Origin: Colias croceus
Lineage: Eukaryota > Arthropoda > Insecta > Lepidoptera > Pieridae
Length of the DNA stretch: 64,000 nt
Direction: 5' to 3'
Assembly: GCF_905220415.1 (NCBI RefSeq)
Contig: NC_059558.1
Location: forward strand, 8,196,501-8,260,500
The translations under genes and the position numbers were made by a program. Of this stretch, positions 23,722-34,600 are shown in pieces (position 1 is the stretch's first letter; every line of letters starts with the position of its first letter). A model generated the notes under the pieces. The model had not been told where the DNA came from. It made no database searches and saw nothing but the letters and a program-made list of their open reading frames with translations.

Positions 23722-25042
23722 TTTAGGAGACTTCTCTGAAGAGACTGTGATGGAAAGTAAATAGTGCTGACATAAATAAGAAATCTGAACTTTTATTAAA
23801 AACGAAAAACAATCGAGTCAGAGTGATAAAATTTGGCGATAATAATTTTTGATTTCTATCTGATTTGAGACGTGAGTTACAACTTTATTCTAGTATAACT
23901 TAATGATGTATCGACAAAAAAATATCTACTTGAAATTGTGCTGATGAAGAAATAATGAGAATTACTTATACTAATTATTATCAAATATCACGTGGAAATT
24001 GTATATATTAATATTTAATTTTCAATGTAAATGAGCATTTTATAGATATTAATTATTTAATTTCCTAGCGAATTTTAAGGTATCATTATTTTTTTTTTAT
24101 TTTTTTTAACTACTCCTTACATAATTTCGTGTTATCTTCAACAATGAAAATTTTTCTTAGCTATTTTACACTTGGCAGTTAGCAGTTAGCACATACGGTT
24201 TTTAGTGTTCCATATCCAAAGAGGACCTACTGAACCATTCACTGCGCGTGCTACAACACGCACTTGCCCGGTTTTATGCTTCAGTCACCTACAGTGAATA
24301 ATTGTCACAAATTGTTTGTATCATTGTTGTTTTTTTTTTTTTTGTAAATCATGATTTTTAAAACATTCGTTTTGCGACAAATTTTGAAGTATAATAATAA
24401 TAATTGGCATTAATGTAAAAATTGTCTGCCTGTCTGTCAACAATAATATAATTATTATTCCAATTTTTACTATAAAAGTAGAAATTATTGTCTTTTAACA
24501 GAACAGTACTAGTAGGTACATAAAATAAGTGCCTTCACATACCAGAAAAGGTAATTATCAAAAACGTATTCTTATTGATATAAATGCAGTTTTAAATACA
24601 CCTCACCTCACACCTGTTGGCAAGACACGGGCGGATAACATAAGCATAGATAACGTCGAGAGGTGAGTGAATAGATTATAGAATTAGGTATGATTAACTC
24701 GAAGAGGTTACTTCATTTGTCAAGTAAATTGTAAACAAAATTATTTGATTGTTAAATAATAAAATATACTTCTGTAAATACTAAAAATACCTATTCATAG
24801 TCATCATCATCGTTAGCTATTAAATTACCTACCAAGAAAAGAGCTTTTTGTGAATAAACAAGGATTAGGTCCTTCTACAAGAACCCTGCGACAGCGAGCC
24901 CCGTTTCGCGTGCCCATTATCTCGGAATAACTAAATGATCACCAATGATATATCTAACTAGGAGATACAACCGGGATATTTTACCGGGATGTCTTAAAGA
25001 GGTATAAATTGTAGCGTGGGAAAAGAAAAAGAGAGAAAAAGG
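23722..25042. other. Upstream region of gene B duplicated from or with gene A
   Basis: Blocks of this region match 10,690-12,867 upstream of gene A, for example CAAGACACGGGCGGATAACA at 24,622 against 12,627 and GAGATACAACCGGGATGTC near 12,797. The match ends at GAGAAAAAGGTC (25,042 and 12,867). I see no gene here. Confidence 0.8.
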
Positions 25043-25330
25043 TCAAGGCCATCGCTTCCTACACCTGAAATACTAACCGGAAAAACAAAATTCAAAGTTG
25101 AAGATATATAAAAATAGAAAAGATTTAAAGTGTAATTAGTGCGGAATCGTAATGTAAAGATACAATCTTCATTGCATTATCGTGTTATCACACCTAATCA
25201 TACGATCACATTCACATCTGATATCGATAATCAAAAATTTGTAACGATGGGTGAATAATGAACATGACATGACAAATCAGACAAATTTTCAAGTTATTAT
25301 GACTGAGATTTAAAAAATGATAGTGAACAA

Positions 25331-25430
25331 TTCTATTTTGTCTCTCGCATCACCTCTATGGGATAGTAAGAAAGTGCGCGCACGTAGCGACGCAACTCCC
25401 CATAGAGTTGATGGGAGAGACAAAATAGTT
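25331..25430. repeat. Short inverted repeat with about 31-bp arms
   Basis: CTATTTTGTCTCTCGCATCA (left) and the complement of GGGAGAGACAAAATAG (right) can fold into a hairpin around a GC-rich loop with GTGCGCGCACGTAGCGACGC. Probably a MITE remnant. Nothing else is clear in 25,043-25,838. Confidence 0.55.
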
Positions 25431-25838
25431 GCGGAGACAAAAGTTGCTCTTGCGCGCTAGGCGCTAGCTCTATAAGGGTTGAGAATTTACTAAAATAATT
25501 CAATTACTTATTACTTACTACGAATGGTGTGTAGGATCAGGTGCAATTTTAAAAGTACTTATATGCATCCCTTACTATCTTTGTTAGTAAATTAACAAAA
25601 GAAATTTCCTAGTTTTCTAAAAACTCAAATATTTTTGCCAATTCAATATTAAATAAAAGAGGTCAAATGCGAACTGCAACATTTACTTGGCCCAAAACAT
25701 TATCAGTAATTTATAGCGCCCTAATATGTAATAAGCAGATTCAATATATGCACAACATATAAAAAATGTTGATATGCAATAATTTTAACAAAAATTTCAA
25801 TATAAAAAAAATAGTATGATTTATAATTTTATTATAAA

Positions 25839-25930
25839 CTAGATTTACGCCCGCGGCTTCGCCCGCGTTTGCAAAGGAAAACCCGCATAGTTCCCGTTCC
25901 CGTGGGATTTCCGGGTTAAAAACTATCCTA
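25839..25930 (-). mobile_element. Truncated Helitron 3' end
   Basis: Reverse-oriented CTAGATTTACGCCCGCGGCT and CCCGCATAGTTCCCGTTCCC. It is cut off exactly where the next Helitron starts at 25,931. Confidence 0.7.
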
Positions 25931-26049
25931 TCTATACTTATAATAAATCTGTAGAGAGGCCAATTCTGTACATGAAATATATTTAAAAAAAAACTATGAA
26001 GGGGTGATAAGGGATCGCTACTGATGCCAAAAATGCAATCAGTAAAATT

Positions 26050-26090
<41 letters not shown>

Positions 26091-26493
26091 ATATTCGTTA
26101 TAGAAACAAAAACTACACGACGGATTTTAACCAAATTTGGCACAATTATTCTTCATACTCCTGGGCAGGTTATAGTAAAAGAATCATGTAAATCGGTGTA
26201 GAAACACCAAAGTTATACATGAAATACGCTATAAGTCATCGCGCGTGAATACAGAATCATGCAGCCATAAGGATTATTTTTGTGTATCAGTTGCCGCGTT
26301 CGACGCGCTTCGCGGCGGGAGCTATAAAAAGGCGGCGGGTCTGCACCCGTTTCGCGTTGTCATGGCATCACGTGTGAACGGCTGAACCGATTTCGATAAT
26401 TCTTTTCTATTATATTCCTTGAAGTACGAGGATGGTTTTTATGTAGAGAAAACGTAAATATGTACCACGGGCGAAGCCGGGGCGGACCGCTAG
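25931..26493 (+). mobile_element. Non-autonomous Helitron sharing the promoter block of the autonomous element
   Basis: Starts TCTATACTTATAATAAATCT, contains (TGTC)n at 26,052-26,090 and ends GGGCGAAGCCGGGGCGGACC then CTAG. About 145 bp (26,213-26,340, including GCTATAAAAAGGCGGCGGGT) match the region upstream of the Helitron helicase (about 30,692-30,835) almost perfectly. It therefore looks like a deletion derivative. Confidence 0.8.
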
Positions 26494-26683
26494 GAAACTG
26501 ACCGATATAAGTTGCGTTGCTACCCCAATCTACAAAACTTTTTTGGTCTTACATTAAAGACAAAAAACGCGCTTCGTCCGTTCCCACGCTTACTCTGGGT
26601 AATCGTTCAGCACATACAGATATTGAAAATAAGTAATATGTTCGCAGAGTTCTTTTCATCTGTCTGGGAAAAAGACTCATCAG

Positions 26684-27245
26684 AACGTGCACTTAGCCAT
26701 GGCAATTAAAATAAAAATAATTTCGTCATCAGATAATGCAAACACGTGTTTACGTGAGTCATAAATTTATTATGGTATAGTCCTAAAATGTTTTCTAAGA
26801 AACAATAGTGTACTTACATTGTCGGCAAGTTTATTTTATTTTATTTTATTAAGGCTCATTAGCAGCTGTACATCGATTGTTTTACATAAAAAGTACACAA
26901 AAAAGTTCAAGTTCTTAAAGTCGGCAACTTATTTTTGTTCGAACAATAGAGATAATAAATTCCAAATGATCAAGTTGTAGATAAAGGTTGTAAAATAAAA
27001 CGTTGCTATGGTCGAGATACAAAGGTGAAAGTTAATTTTTCGAGTTATTTTATTTTCTTTATTAGGGATAATAAACAGCAGAACAGTGGTTAATTGTACA
27101 ATAAAACTTAATCTAAATACAGGTATAACTGTCCAACCAACAACATTATCCACAGTTTGGATACATACATTTTTATACGTGCAACAAATGCGAATAAGAA
27201 AAAATAAATATAAACGTGCACTTAGCCATGGCAATTAAAATAAAA
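26684..27245. repeat. Pair of identical 33-bp direct repeats
   Basis: 26,684-26,716 and 27,213-27,245 are identical (AACGTGCACTTAGCCATGGC and continuing), 529 bp apart. The intervening DNA shows no TIR, hairpin end or open frame that I can support. Confidence 0.7.
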
Positions 27246-27340
27246 TAAATTAAGAATTGGAGATAAAAGTAGAGGGACGCAAAATAAGATAGGTTATTGC
27301 ATGTTTAAGAGCAGATCAACTAAACTTCTTCGAACGGTTA

Positions 27341-30300
27341 TCATTATATACACCAACCTAGTGTTGACAGAAAATCTAGCCCTAAGCTAGATTTAAACTA
27401 GTATATAAGACAACAGCTAAGCAGACTTTTTCTATTGTACATCAAAACATTCAAGGCTTGGCTAGCAAATTATTAGAAATAGAATTGTTTTTAAATCATA
27501 ATAGTATTAAGGTTTTTTGTGTAACAGAACATTGGCTTAAACAATGTCAGTTGTTAATAAATATTGATAATTATAAATTAAAAAGTATATACTTCAGGAC
27601 ATATGCTATTCATGGAGGTTCTCTTATTTTTGTACATAATAGTGTAAAATGCAAAGAACGAACTGACATTGTTAGTCTTTCTATAGAACGGACCATTGAA
27701 CTGTCCTGTGTTGAACTGGAGCGTTACATTATTGTTTGCGTTTATAGACCCCCTTCCAGTGACTTTAATATGTTTGAGACAGTCATGGAAGAAATATTAA
27801 AGCGTTTAAGTAGGAGTAAAAAAAAAGTTATAGTATGTGGTGATTTTAATATTGATGTACTTTTACAAACACAAACGGCAACACGAATTGTTAATTTGTT
27901 TCAGTCATTTAACCTGTATAAACTTTTTAATGAACCCACACGAATTACACCTACTTCTGCAACCTGTATTGATAATATATACTGCGACTGCATCTGTTTA
28001 GAGAAAAATATTCTCAATACACTCACTTCGGATCACTGTGGCCAGAAAGTAGTTTTTGAATGGGATTGCTTACCTGAATTTAAAAGAACTAATGTTAGGC
28101 CTATAACTAAAAAAGGCATTAATAAATTTAGAGATAATATTAATAAAAACCTGCCCGTACTGAATGATCAATCCTGTCATAATAATCCTTGTGAAATGTT
28201 TAAAAATCTTTTTAATTTAGTTCATAGTGAATTTGAAAAAATATTTAAAGTTAAATCTTTAAATATTACCAAGGATTTACCATTTAGTAAATGGGCGACA
28301 CCTAGCATACATAGGTGTAGGATTGTTCTTTATGAGTTATATGGTATGAAGCAATATAATAAAGATCCATCTTTTCTTAGTTATGTTAGAAATTACTCAA
28401 AAACTTTTAAAATTGTTTGTTTTACTGCGAAGCGTTTGTATATCAGGGATAAAATACGCGACTCGGATAATAAAGTTAAAACAGTTTGGTCTATTATTAA
28501 TGGTGAAATGGGTAAAAGCAAATCAAGTAATACCATAAAACTTGTAAATAATGGCATGGTTATTGACAAAAATGCTGATGTTGCGCTTGCTTTTGAAGAT
28601 TTCTTTAGTAGTGTCCCTGCTAGCATTACTAATAATTTAAATTCGTCTTCAATACTTGCAGAGACCTTTTTGAGGGACCATGTTGCGGGGTGCAGTACAT
28701 TATTTGAATTGCGTCACGTAACTGCTAATGATATTGTTACAGCATTTAAGACACTTAATTTAAAAAATACTTGTGATCTTTGGGGAATGTCCGTAAATTT
28801 AGTTAATAATATAATAGAAAATATTGCAAACAATTTAGCTTTCATATTTAATAGGTGTTGTGACTATGGTACATTTCCTAATTTACTAAAGCTTAGTAAA
28901 GTTATACCTCTATTTAAAAAAGGTGATCAAGAAGACTGTAACAACTATAGACCTATCTCGATTTTACCAACATTAAGTAAAGTTTTCGAAAAGTTAATAT
29001 TAAACCAATTGACTAGTCACTTTGCTTCTAATAATTTGCTGCACACCAAACAGTTTGGTTTCACAAAGGGGCGCTCAACCACAGATGCTGGAGTTGCACT
29101 ACTAACACATATATATAAGGCATGGGAAAACTCAAAAAATGCTTTGGGGATATTTTGTGACCTCTCCAAGGCATTTGACTGCGTTGAACATTGTACTTTA
29201 TTGCGCAAACTTAATCACTATGGGATTAAAGGACAAGCTCAGAACCTCATAGCCTCATACCTTCATGATAGGATACAAACTGTAGTTGTTAATGGAGAAC
29301 GTTCTAGCGGTGCGTCAATTAACATTGGTGTTCCACAAGGATCTATTTTAGGACCCTTCTTGTTCTTGGTATATATCAATGATCTACCTTATTATTTACA
29401 GGATAGGTGTGAAATAGTTCTGTTTGCAGATGATACCTCATTAATATTCAATGTGGATAGGCATGACCCAAATGTTGACGAAGTGAACAGTACTCTTTTA
29501 CACATATCCGACTGGTTTACTGCTAATAATTTATTATTAAATGCCAAAAAAACAACTTGTGTTGAATTTTTACTACCTAACGTTAAAAAGTTGAGCAGAA
29601 ATATTACCTTGAACGGGGAGGTATTACACCCTACAGAATCGACTGTATTTCTTGGGTTAACATTGGACGAGAAACTACAGTGGGGAGCCCATGTCAACAC
29701 CGCTGCAGGTAAGCTCAGTTCAGCAGCATATGCAGTCCGAAAGGTAAGGCATCTCACCGATGAAGATACAGCTAGATTGGTATATTTCAGCTACTTTCAT
29801 AGTATTATGTCCTATGGAATTCTACTATGGGGCAGGGCAGCAGATATAGAAACTATATTTATCTTACAGAAAAGAGCCATTCGCTCTATATATAATTTAC
29901 GTGCTCGGGACTCACTAAGAGATCTCTTTAAGAATACTGGTATACTTACTCTACCATCACAGTATATATTTAATAATATTTTGCATGTACACAAAAACGC
30001 CGACTTACACACAAGAGTAGGAGATAGACACTGTTATGGCACAAGGAACAGAAATAGAATTGAAATGCCATTTTTCCGATTAGCTAAAGTTAAAAATTCA
30101 TTTATGGGTCAAGGTATACGCTTTTACAATAGAATTCCTCATAATATTAGAGAGTTTAGTAGTTCTAAATTTAAAACTTATATAAAAAATGTACTAGTTC
30201 AGAGAGCGTACTACAGTATTCAGGAATATATGGACGATAAAAACCCATGGAGGGTCGTCGCGTAAAAACCACAGGACAGTTCTTTGTATATTATGATATA

Positions 30301-30512
30301 TTATGTATTTAGATATAATTTACATATTATGTAATATCGACATGATTTTAAAAGAGCAACTATGGAGTTTCTTGCCGATTCTTCTCCATAGATCACTGCT
30401 TTCCGAATCGGTGGTAAATGTTAAAATAATTATGTACTTAATGACGATTCGAAAGTGCTACTAAATAGTAGTCTAATTGAATAAATGAATGTTTGAGTTT
30501 GAGTTTGAGTTT
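27341..30512 (+). mobile_element. Non-LTR retrotransposon (LINE) copy
   Basis: GAACGGTTA is duplicated perfectly at 27,332-27,340 and 30,513-30,521, defining both ends. The 3' end is a short (TTTGAG)n tract instead of poly-A, as in CR1/L2/Daphne-like groups. The 3' UTR is 247 bp. The 5' end lies about 85 bp before the endonuclease domain, so an ORF1, if the family has one, is missing and the copy is probably 5' truncated. Confidence 0.85.
27458..30265 (+). CDS. LINE endonuclease/reverse transcriptase (ORF2-like)
   Basis: A 935-codon open frame. The apurinic-type endonuclease comes first: VHQNIQGL just upstream of 27,458, then TEHWL, YRPPSSDF, GDFNID (residues 128-133) and a later SDH. The reverse transcriptase follows: KKGDQEDCNNYRPISIL, FCDLSKAFDCV, GVPQGSILGP and FADD (656-659, the metal-binding box). 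A C-terminal region completes it. The frame stays open upstream to 27,386 without an ATG, so the listed start (TTG) is arbitrary and the natural start is unknown. There is no internal stop, which suggests a young copy. It would copy its own RNA at a nicked target. The exact clade (CR1, Jockey or Daphne-like) is not settled by eye. Confidence 0.9.
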   Translation: MASKLLEIELFLNHNSIKVFCVTEHWLKQCQLLINIDNYKLKSIYFRTYAIHGGSLIFVHNSVKCKERTDIVSLSIERTIELSCVELERYIIVCVYRPPSSDFNMFETVMEEILKRLSRSKKKVIVCGDFNIDVLLQTQTATRIVNLFQSFNLYKLFNEPTRITPTSATCIDNIYCDCICLEKNILNTLTSDHCGQKVVFEWDCLPEFKRTNVRPITKKGINKFRDNINKNLPVLNDQSCHNNPCEMFKNLFNLVHSEFEKIFKVKSLNITKDLPFSKWATPSIHRCRIVLYELYGMKQYNKDPSFLSYVRNYSKTFKIVCFTAKRLYIRDKIRDSDNKVKTVWSIINGEMGKSKSSNTIKLVNNGMVIDKNADVALAFEDFFSSVPASITNNLNSSSILAETFLRDHVAGCSTLFELRHVTANDIVTAFKTLNLKNTCDLWGMSVNLVNNIIENIANNLAFIFNRCCDYGTFPNLLKLSKVIPLFKKGDQEDCNNYRPISILPTLSKVFEKLILNQLTSHFASNNLLHTKQFGFTKGRSTTDAGVALLTHIYKAWENSKNALGIFCDLSKAFDCVEHCTLLRKLNHYGIKGQAQNLIASYLHDRIQTVVVNGERSSGASINIGVPQGSILGPFLFLVYINDLPYYLQDRCEIVLFADDTSLIFNVDRHDPNVDEVNSTLLHISDWFTANNLLLNAKKTTCVEFLLPNVKKLSRNITLNGEVLHPTESTVFLGLTLDEKLQWGAHVNTAAGKLSSAAYAVRKVRHLTDEDTARLVYFSYFHSIMSYGILLWGRAADIETIFILQKRAIRSIYNLRARDSLRDLFKNTGILTLPSQYIFNNILHVHKNADLHTRVGDRHCYGTRNRNRIEMPFFRLAKVKNSFMGQGIRFYNRIPHNIREFSSSKFKTYIKNVLVQRAYYSIQEYMDDKNPWRVVA

Positions 30513-30521
30513 GAACGGTTA

Positions 30522-30691
30522 AAGAGTGAAAATATGTACCAAAATGGCTTGGAGGGACTCGGTGATTATTTCAACTAATAGAGGGTCAAGATTTCAAGTA
30601 ATGGAGGTTTTGGTGTTTGAGGGGAAGGGAACAAAACATTTTTTCTAGATTTGGAGGTATTTGACTTATCGAGGTTCGACTTAACGAGGTG
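30522..30691. mobile_element. Possible Tigger/pogo-type terminus
   Basis: Read on the minus strand from about 30,691 this is CAGTAGCACCTCGTTAAGTC followed by GAACCTCGATAAGTC, which resembles pogo/Tigger terminal repeats. It adjoins the LINE insertion, whose target lies inside the same sequence. I did not find the other terminus. Confidence 0.4.
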
Positions 30692-30794
30692 CTACTGAAC
30701 ATGAAATACGCTATAAGTCATCGCGCGTGAATACATAATCATGCCATAAGGATTATTTTTGTGTATCAGTTGCCGCGTTCGACGCGCTTCGCGG

Positions 30795-30836
30795 TGGGAG
30801 CTATAAAAAGGCGGCGGGTCCGCGTGCGAGGTTCAT
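30795..30836 (+). promoter_or_regulatory. Candidate promoter of the autonomous Helitron
   Basis: GCTATAAAAAGGCGGCGGGT contains a strong TATA box about 30 bp before GGTTCATAC, followed by the long leader. The same block is kept in the non-autonomous element at 26,213-26,340. Confidence 0.5.
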
Positions 30837-30912
30837 ACAATATTTGGCTGTTGATGCGAATAGACGTTCAGAGTGTTCGACCTTATTGACAGATTTCTTT
30901 TGTTGTTGTTGT

Positions 30913-31600
30913 TGGTTTTAGTAGTGTTAAAGCATATTATTAGTTTACATTTTATTTCTTTATAAGTGAAGTACCAGTAGGTACGCATTTTAGTTATTTT
31001 GGAAGTGTTTAATTATATTAATAGTTTTTTTTCGTAATTATTTGTTTTTCTATAGGTTTTGGTAGTGTTTAAGCATATTATTAGTTTACATTTTATTTCT
31101 TTATAAGTGAAGTAGCAGTAGGTACGTATTTTAGTTATTTTGGTAGTGTTTAATTATATTAATAGTTTATTTTCGTAATTATTTGTTTTTCTATAGGTTT
31201 TGGTAGTGTTTAAGCATATTAATAGTTTACATTTTATTTCTTTATAAGTGAAGTATCAATTGGTACGTATTTTAGTTATTTTGGTAGTGTTTAATTATAT
31301 CAATAGTTTATTTTCGTAATTATTTGTTTTTCTATAGGTTTTGGTGGTGTTTAAGCATATTATTAGTTTACATTTTATTTCTTTATAAGTGAAGTAGCAG
31401 TAGGTACGTATCTTTGTTATTTTGGTAGGTATTAATAGTTTATTTTCGTAATTATCATATATTTATTATAGTAGTGTTTAACTATAATTATTATAGTTCA
31501 TTTATAGATTTCTTTTGTTGTTATTCTATAGGTTTCGGTAGTGTTTAAGCATATTATTAGTTTACATTTTATTTCTTTATAAGTAGTAGTAGGTACGCAT
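30913..31600 (+). repeat. About 140-bp tandem repeats in the Helitron leader
   Basis: Four to five units start near 30,917, 31,057, 31,197, 31,338 and (diverged) 31,535. Each contains GTGTTTAAGCATATTATTAG and TTTCTTTATAAGTGAAGTA and ends TTGTTTTTCTATAGGTTTTG, which looks like a splice acceptor. Confidence 0.85.
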
Positions 31601-31691
31601 TTTAGTTATTTTAGTAGTGTTTATATTATATAATATTAATAGATTTCATAAGTGCAAGGTAGCTTCAGTTACTGTTGATTAAAAATACACA

Positions 31692-34600
31692 ATGCCACCT
31701 AAAAAAAGACCATCTTTATCTCGAAATTCTAGAGATGCTAAGAGGATGAGAAATGCGCGTTCTCAAGAATCGGCAGAGGAAAGAGCATATCGGTTAAACT
31801 CTATGAGAGTTAGTGCCTCAACTTCTCGAGCCAATGAAAGCTCTTCAGAGAGAGAGATGCGATTAGCAGCTGACAGAGCGAGACGAGCTACATCACGGGC
31901 GTCTCAAAGCTTTTCTCAACGAGAGCTAAGGCTTACCATTGACCAAGAACAACATGTGTTATCCCGAGCAGCTGAAACTGCTTCACAACGAGAATTGCGT
32001 CTCACAGCTGACCGCGAACGACATACATTATCTCGCGAGTCCGAAACATTTACTGAAAGGGAATTACGTCTCACAGCTGACCGCGAACGGCATACATTAT
32101 CTCGCGAGTCAGAAACCTTCACTGAGAGGGAATTACGTCTTACAGCTGACCGCGAACGTCATATATTGTCTCGCGAGTCAGAAACCTTCACTGAGAGGGA
32201 ATTACGTCTTACAGCTGACCGTGAACGTCATATATTGTCTCGCGAGTCAGAAACCTTCACTGAGAGGGAATTACGTCTCACAGCTGACCGCGAACGTCAT
32301 ATATTGTCTCGCGAGTCAGAAACCTTCACTGAGAGGGAATTGCGTCTCACAGCTGACCGCGAACGTCATATTTTATCTCGAGAATCTGAAACTTTTACTC
32401 AATATGAAGACCGTTTGACAAATGATAGGGTGCACCATAATATTGTTCGATCACTCGAAGATGAACATGAGCATGAACAACGACTAGAGTCGGTACGCGA
32501 ACATTACAATTCTTTGACACAAGAACGATTAATAAGTTTGTCTAATGAAAGATTAAGAATCGAAAATATTCGGTCTCTTGAAACGGACGAACAGCGAGAG
32601 GCCCGTCTTACTGCAGACAGATTTCGTCATAGTCTTAATAACTTAGATGTACACATAGAAGATCAATCTAGAAATACGGTGGCGTGGTCAGACAAATATA
32701 AAAGTGGGTTTGCTTATAATTTCACAATTGATTACAGATCATCTTCTGTAATAGGCGATATGAACGTGGTATGTTCTTTTTGTAATGCTTTAAAGTGGAG
32801 TAAGGAGTCGGCTGGATTCTGTTGTTCTGGAGGTAAAATAAATTTGCCTTCATTCGAAGACCCACCGGAACCTTTGAAATCATTACTTTTAGGGGAACAT
32901 GTGCAATCTAAACAGTTTTTCGACAACATTCGCACTTATAATAGTGCGTTTCAGATGACATCCTTTGGTGCTCAACAAATCTCCGAAGGTCCTTTCATGC
33001 CTACTTTTAAAATACAAGGTCAGGTTTACCATTTGATAGGATCTCTTTTGCCTGAAGACCAACCTAAGTTTCTTCAAATATATTTTGTATCCGACTACAA
33101 CGAACAGTCGAATAAAAGAAATCAATATTTCCCAAATTTAAATGCTGAACTCATTTCACAACTTCAGAACATGTTGCATCAGATTAATTCGTATGTATGC
33201 AGTTTTAAATCGGCATTAGAAGCTCTTCCTCGAGATGATGATAACAATTATAAAATTGTTATAAATGCCGATAGGCGTCCAACGCAGGAACACCCTGGGC
33301 GTTATAATGCTCCATCCACGAATGAAGTTGCTGTGGTATTGGTCGACCAGGAATGTGATAGGCGTGATATCGTTATCCGTTCCAGAGACAATCGTTTACA
33401 ACGTATTTACGAAACCCACAGGGCTTACGACGGTTTGCAATATCCTTTGATATATTGTCGAGGGGAAGATGGTTATAATTTTGCTATATACCAAACTGAT
33501 CCGCATACAGGCGCACCTATTTATAATAAAAAGATTTCATGCCTTCAATTTTACTGTTACCAATTGCAAGTAAGACGGAATAGGTTTGTATACTTGCAAC
33601 GTTTTCGTGGCTTATTCAATCAGTTTATTGTAGACATGTACGCAAAAATTGAAACCGAAAGATTAGTTTATATACGATCTAATCAAAGGCAGCTGCGCGC
33701 TGAAGAATACGTGCACCTTCGCGACGCCATGCAGCAAGATAATGATACGGTGAATATGGGCCGTTTAGTTATTTTGCCCTCTTCTTTTACTGGTGGTCCA
33801 CGCTACATGCACGAACGTACTCAAGATGCTTTTTGTTACGTAAGAAAATATGGACGTCCCGACTTATTTATTACTGTAACTACCAATCCTAAGTGGGATG
33901 AAATCACTCGGGAGCTTCTTGAGGGTCAAGCACCGCATGACCGCCATGATATCATCGCAAGAGTTTTTCATTTAAAATTAAAATCAATGATAGATCTATT
34001 TACCAAAGATAACATTTTTGGAGAAGTATTGTGTTATATGTATAGTGTTGAATGGCAAAAACGCGGCTTACCCCACGCACATATCCTGCTTTGGTTAAAA
34101 GATAAGGTTCGACCTAATGATGTAGACAGTTTAATCAGTGCCGAAATTCCAAGTCCGATTGCAGATTCCGAGTTATACGACATTGTTAAAACTCATATGA
34201 TACATGGTCCATGTGGTGCATTTAACGTGAATTCTTCTTGCATGCAAGACGGTCGTTGCACTAAAAGATATCCAAAAGCCTTAGTGGAAGAAACTGTAAC
34301 AGGACATGATGGATACCCGAAATATCGTCGCCGTTCAAGAGATACTGGTGGTTTCACTGTTGAAAAGCGAGTGTCTGGACAACAGGTTATTTTAGACAAT
34401 AGGTGGGTCGTTCCGTATTCTCCTGTGTTGTCCAGAGCATTTCAAGCTCACATAAATGTTGAAATGTGTAATAGTGTAGAGTCAATAAAATATATTTGTA
34501 AGTACATTAATAAGGGCAGTGACCAAGCTACATTTGCTTTGAGAAATGAAAATGATGAAGTTACAAGATTTCAGTCAGGCAGATATATAAGTTCTTCAGA

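Noticed and set aside
31916..32418. Additional open frames overlapping the Helitron gene start
   Set aside because: The 69-bp coding repeats keep other frames open as well; only the long frame has Helitron domains.
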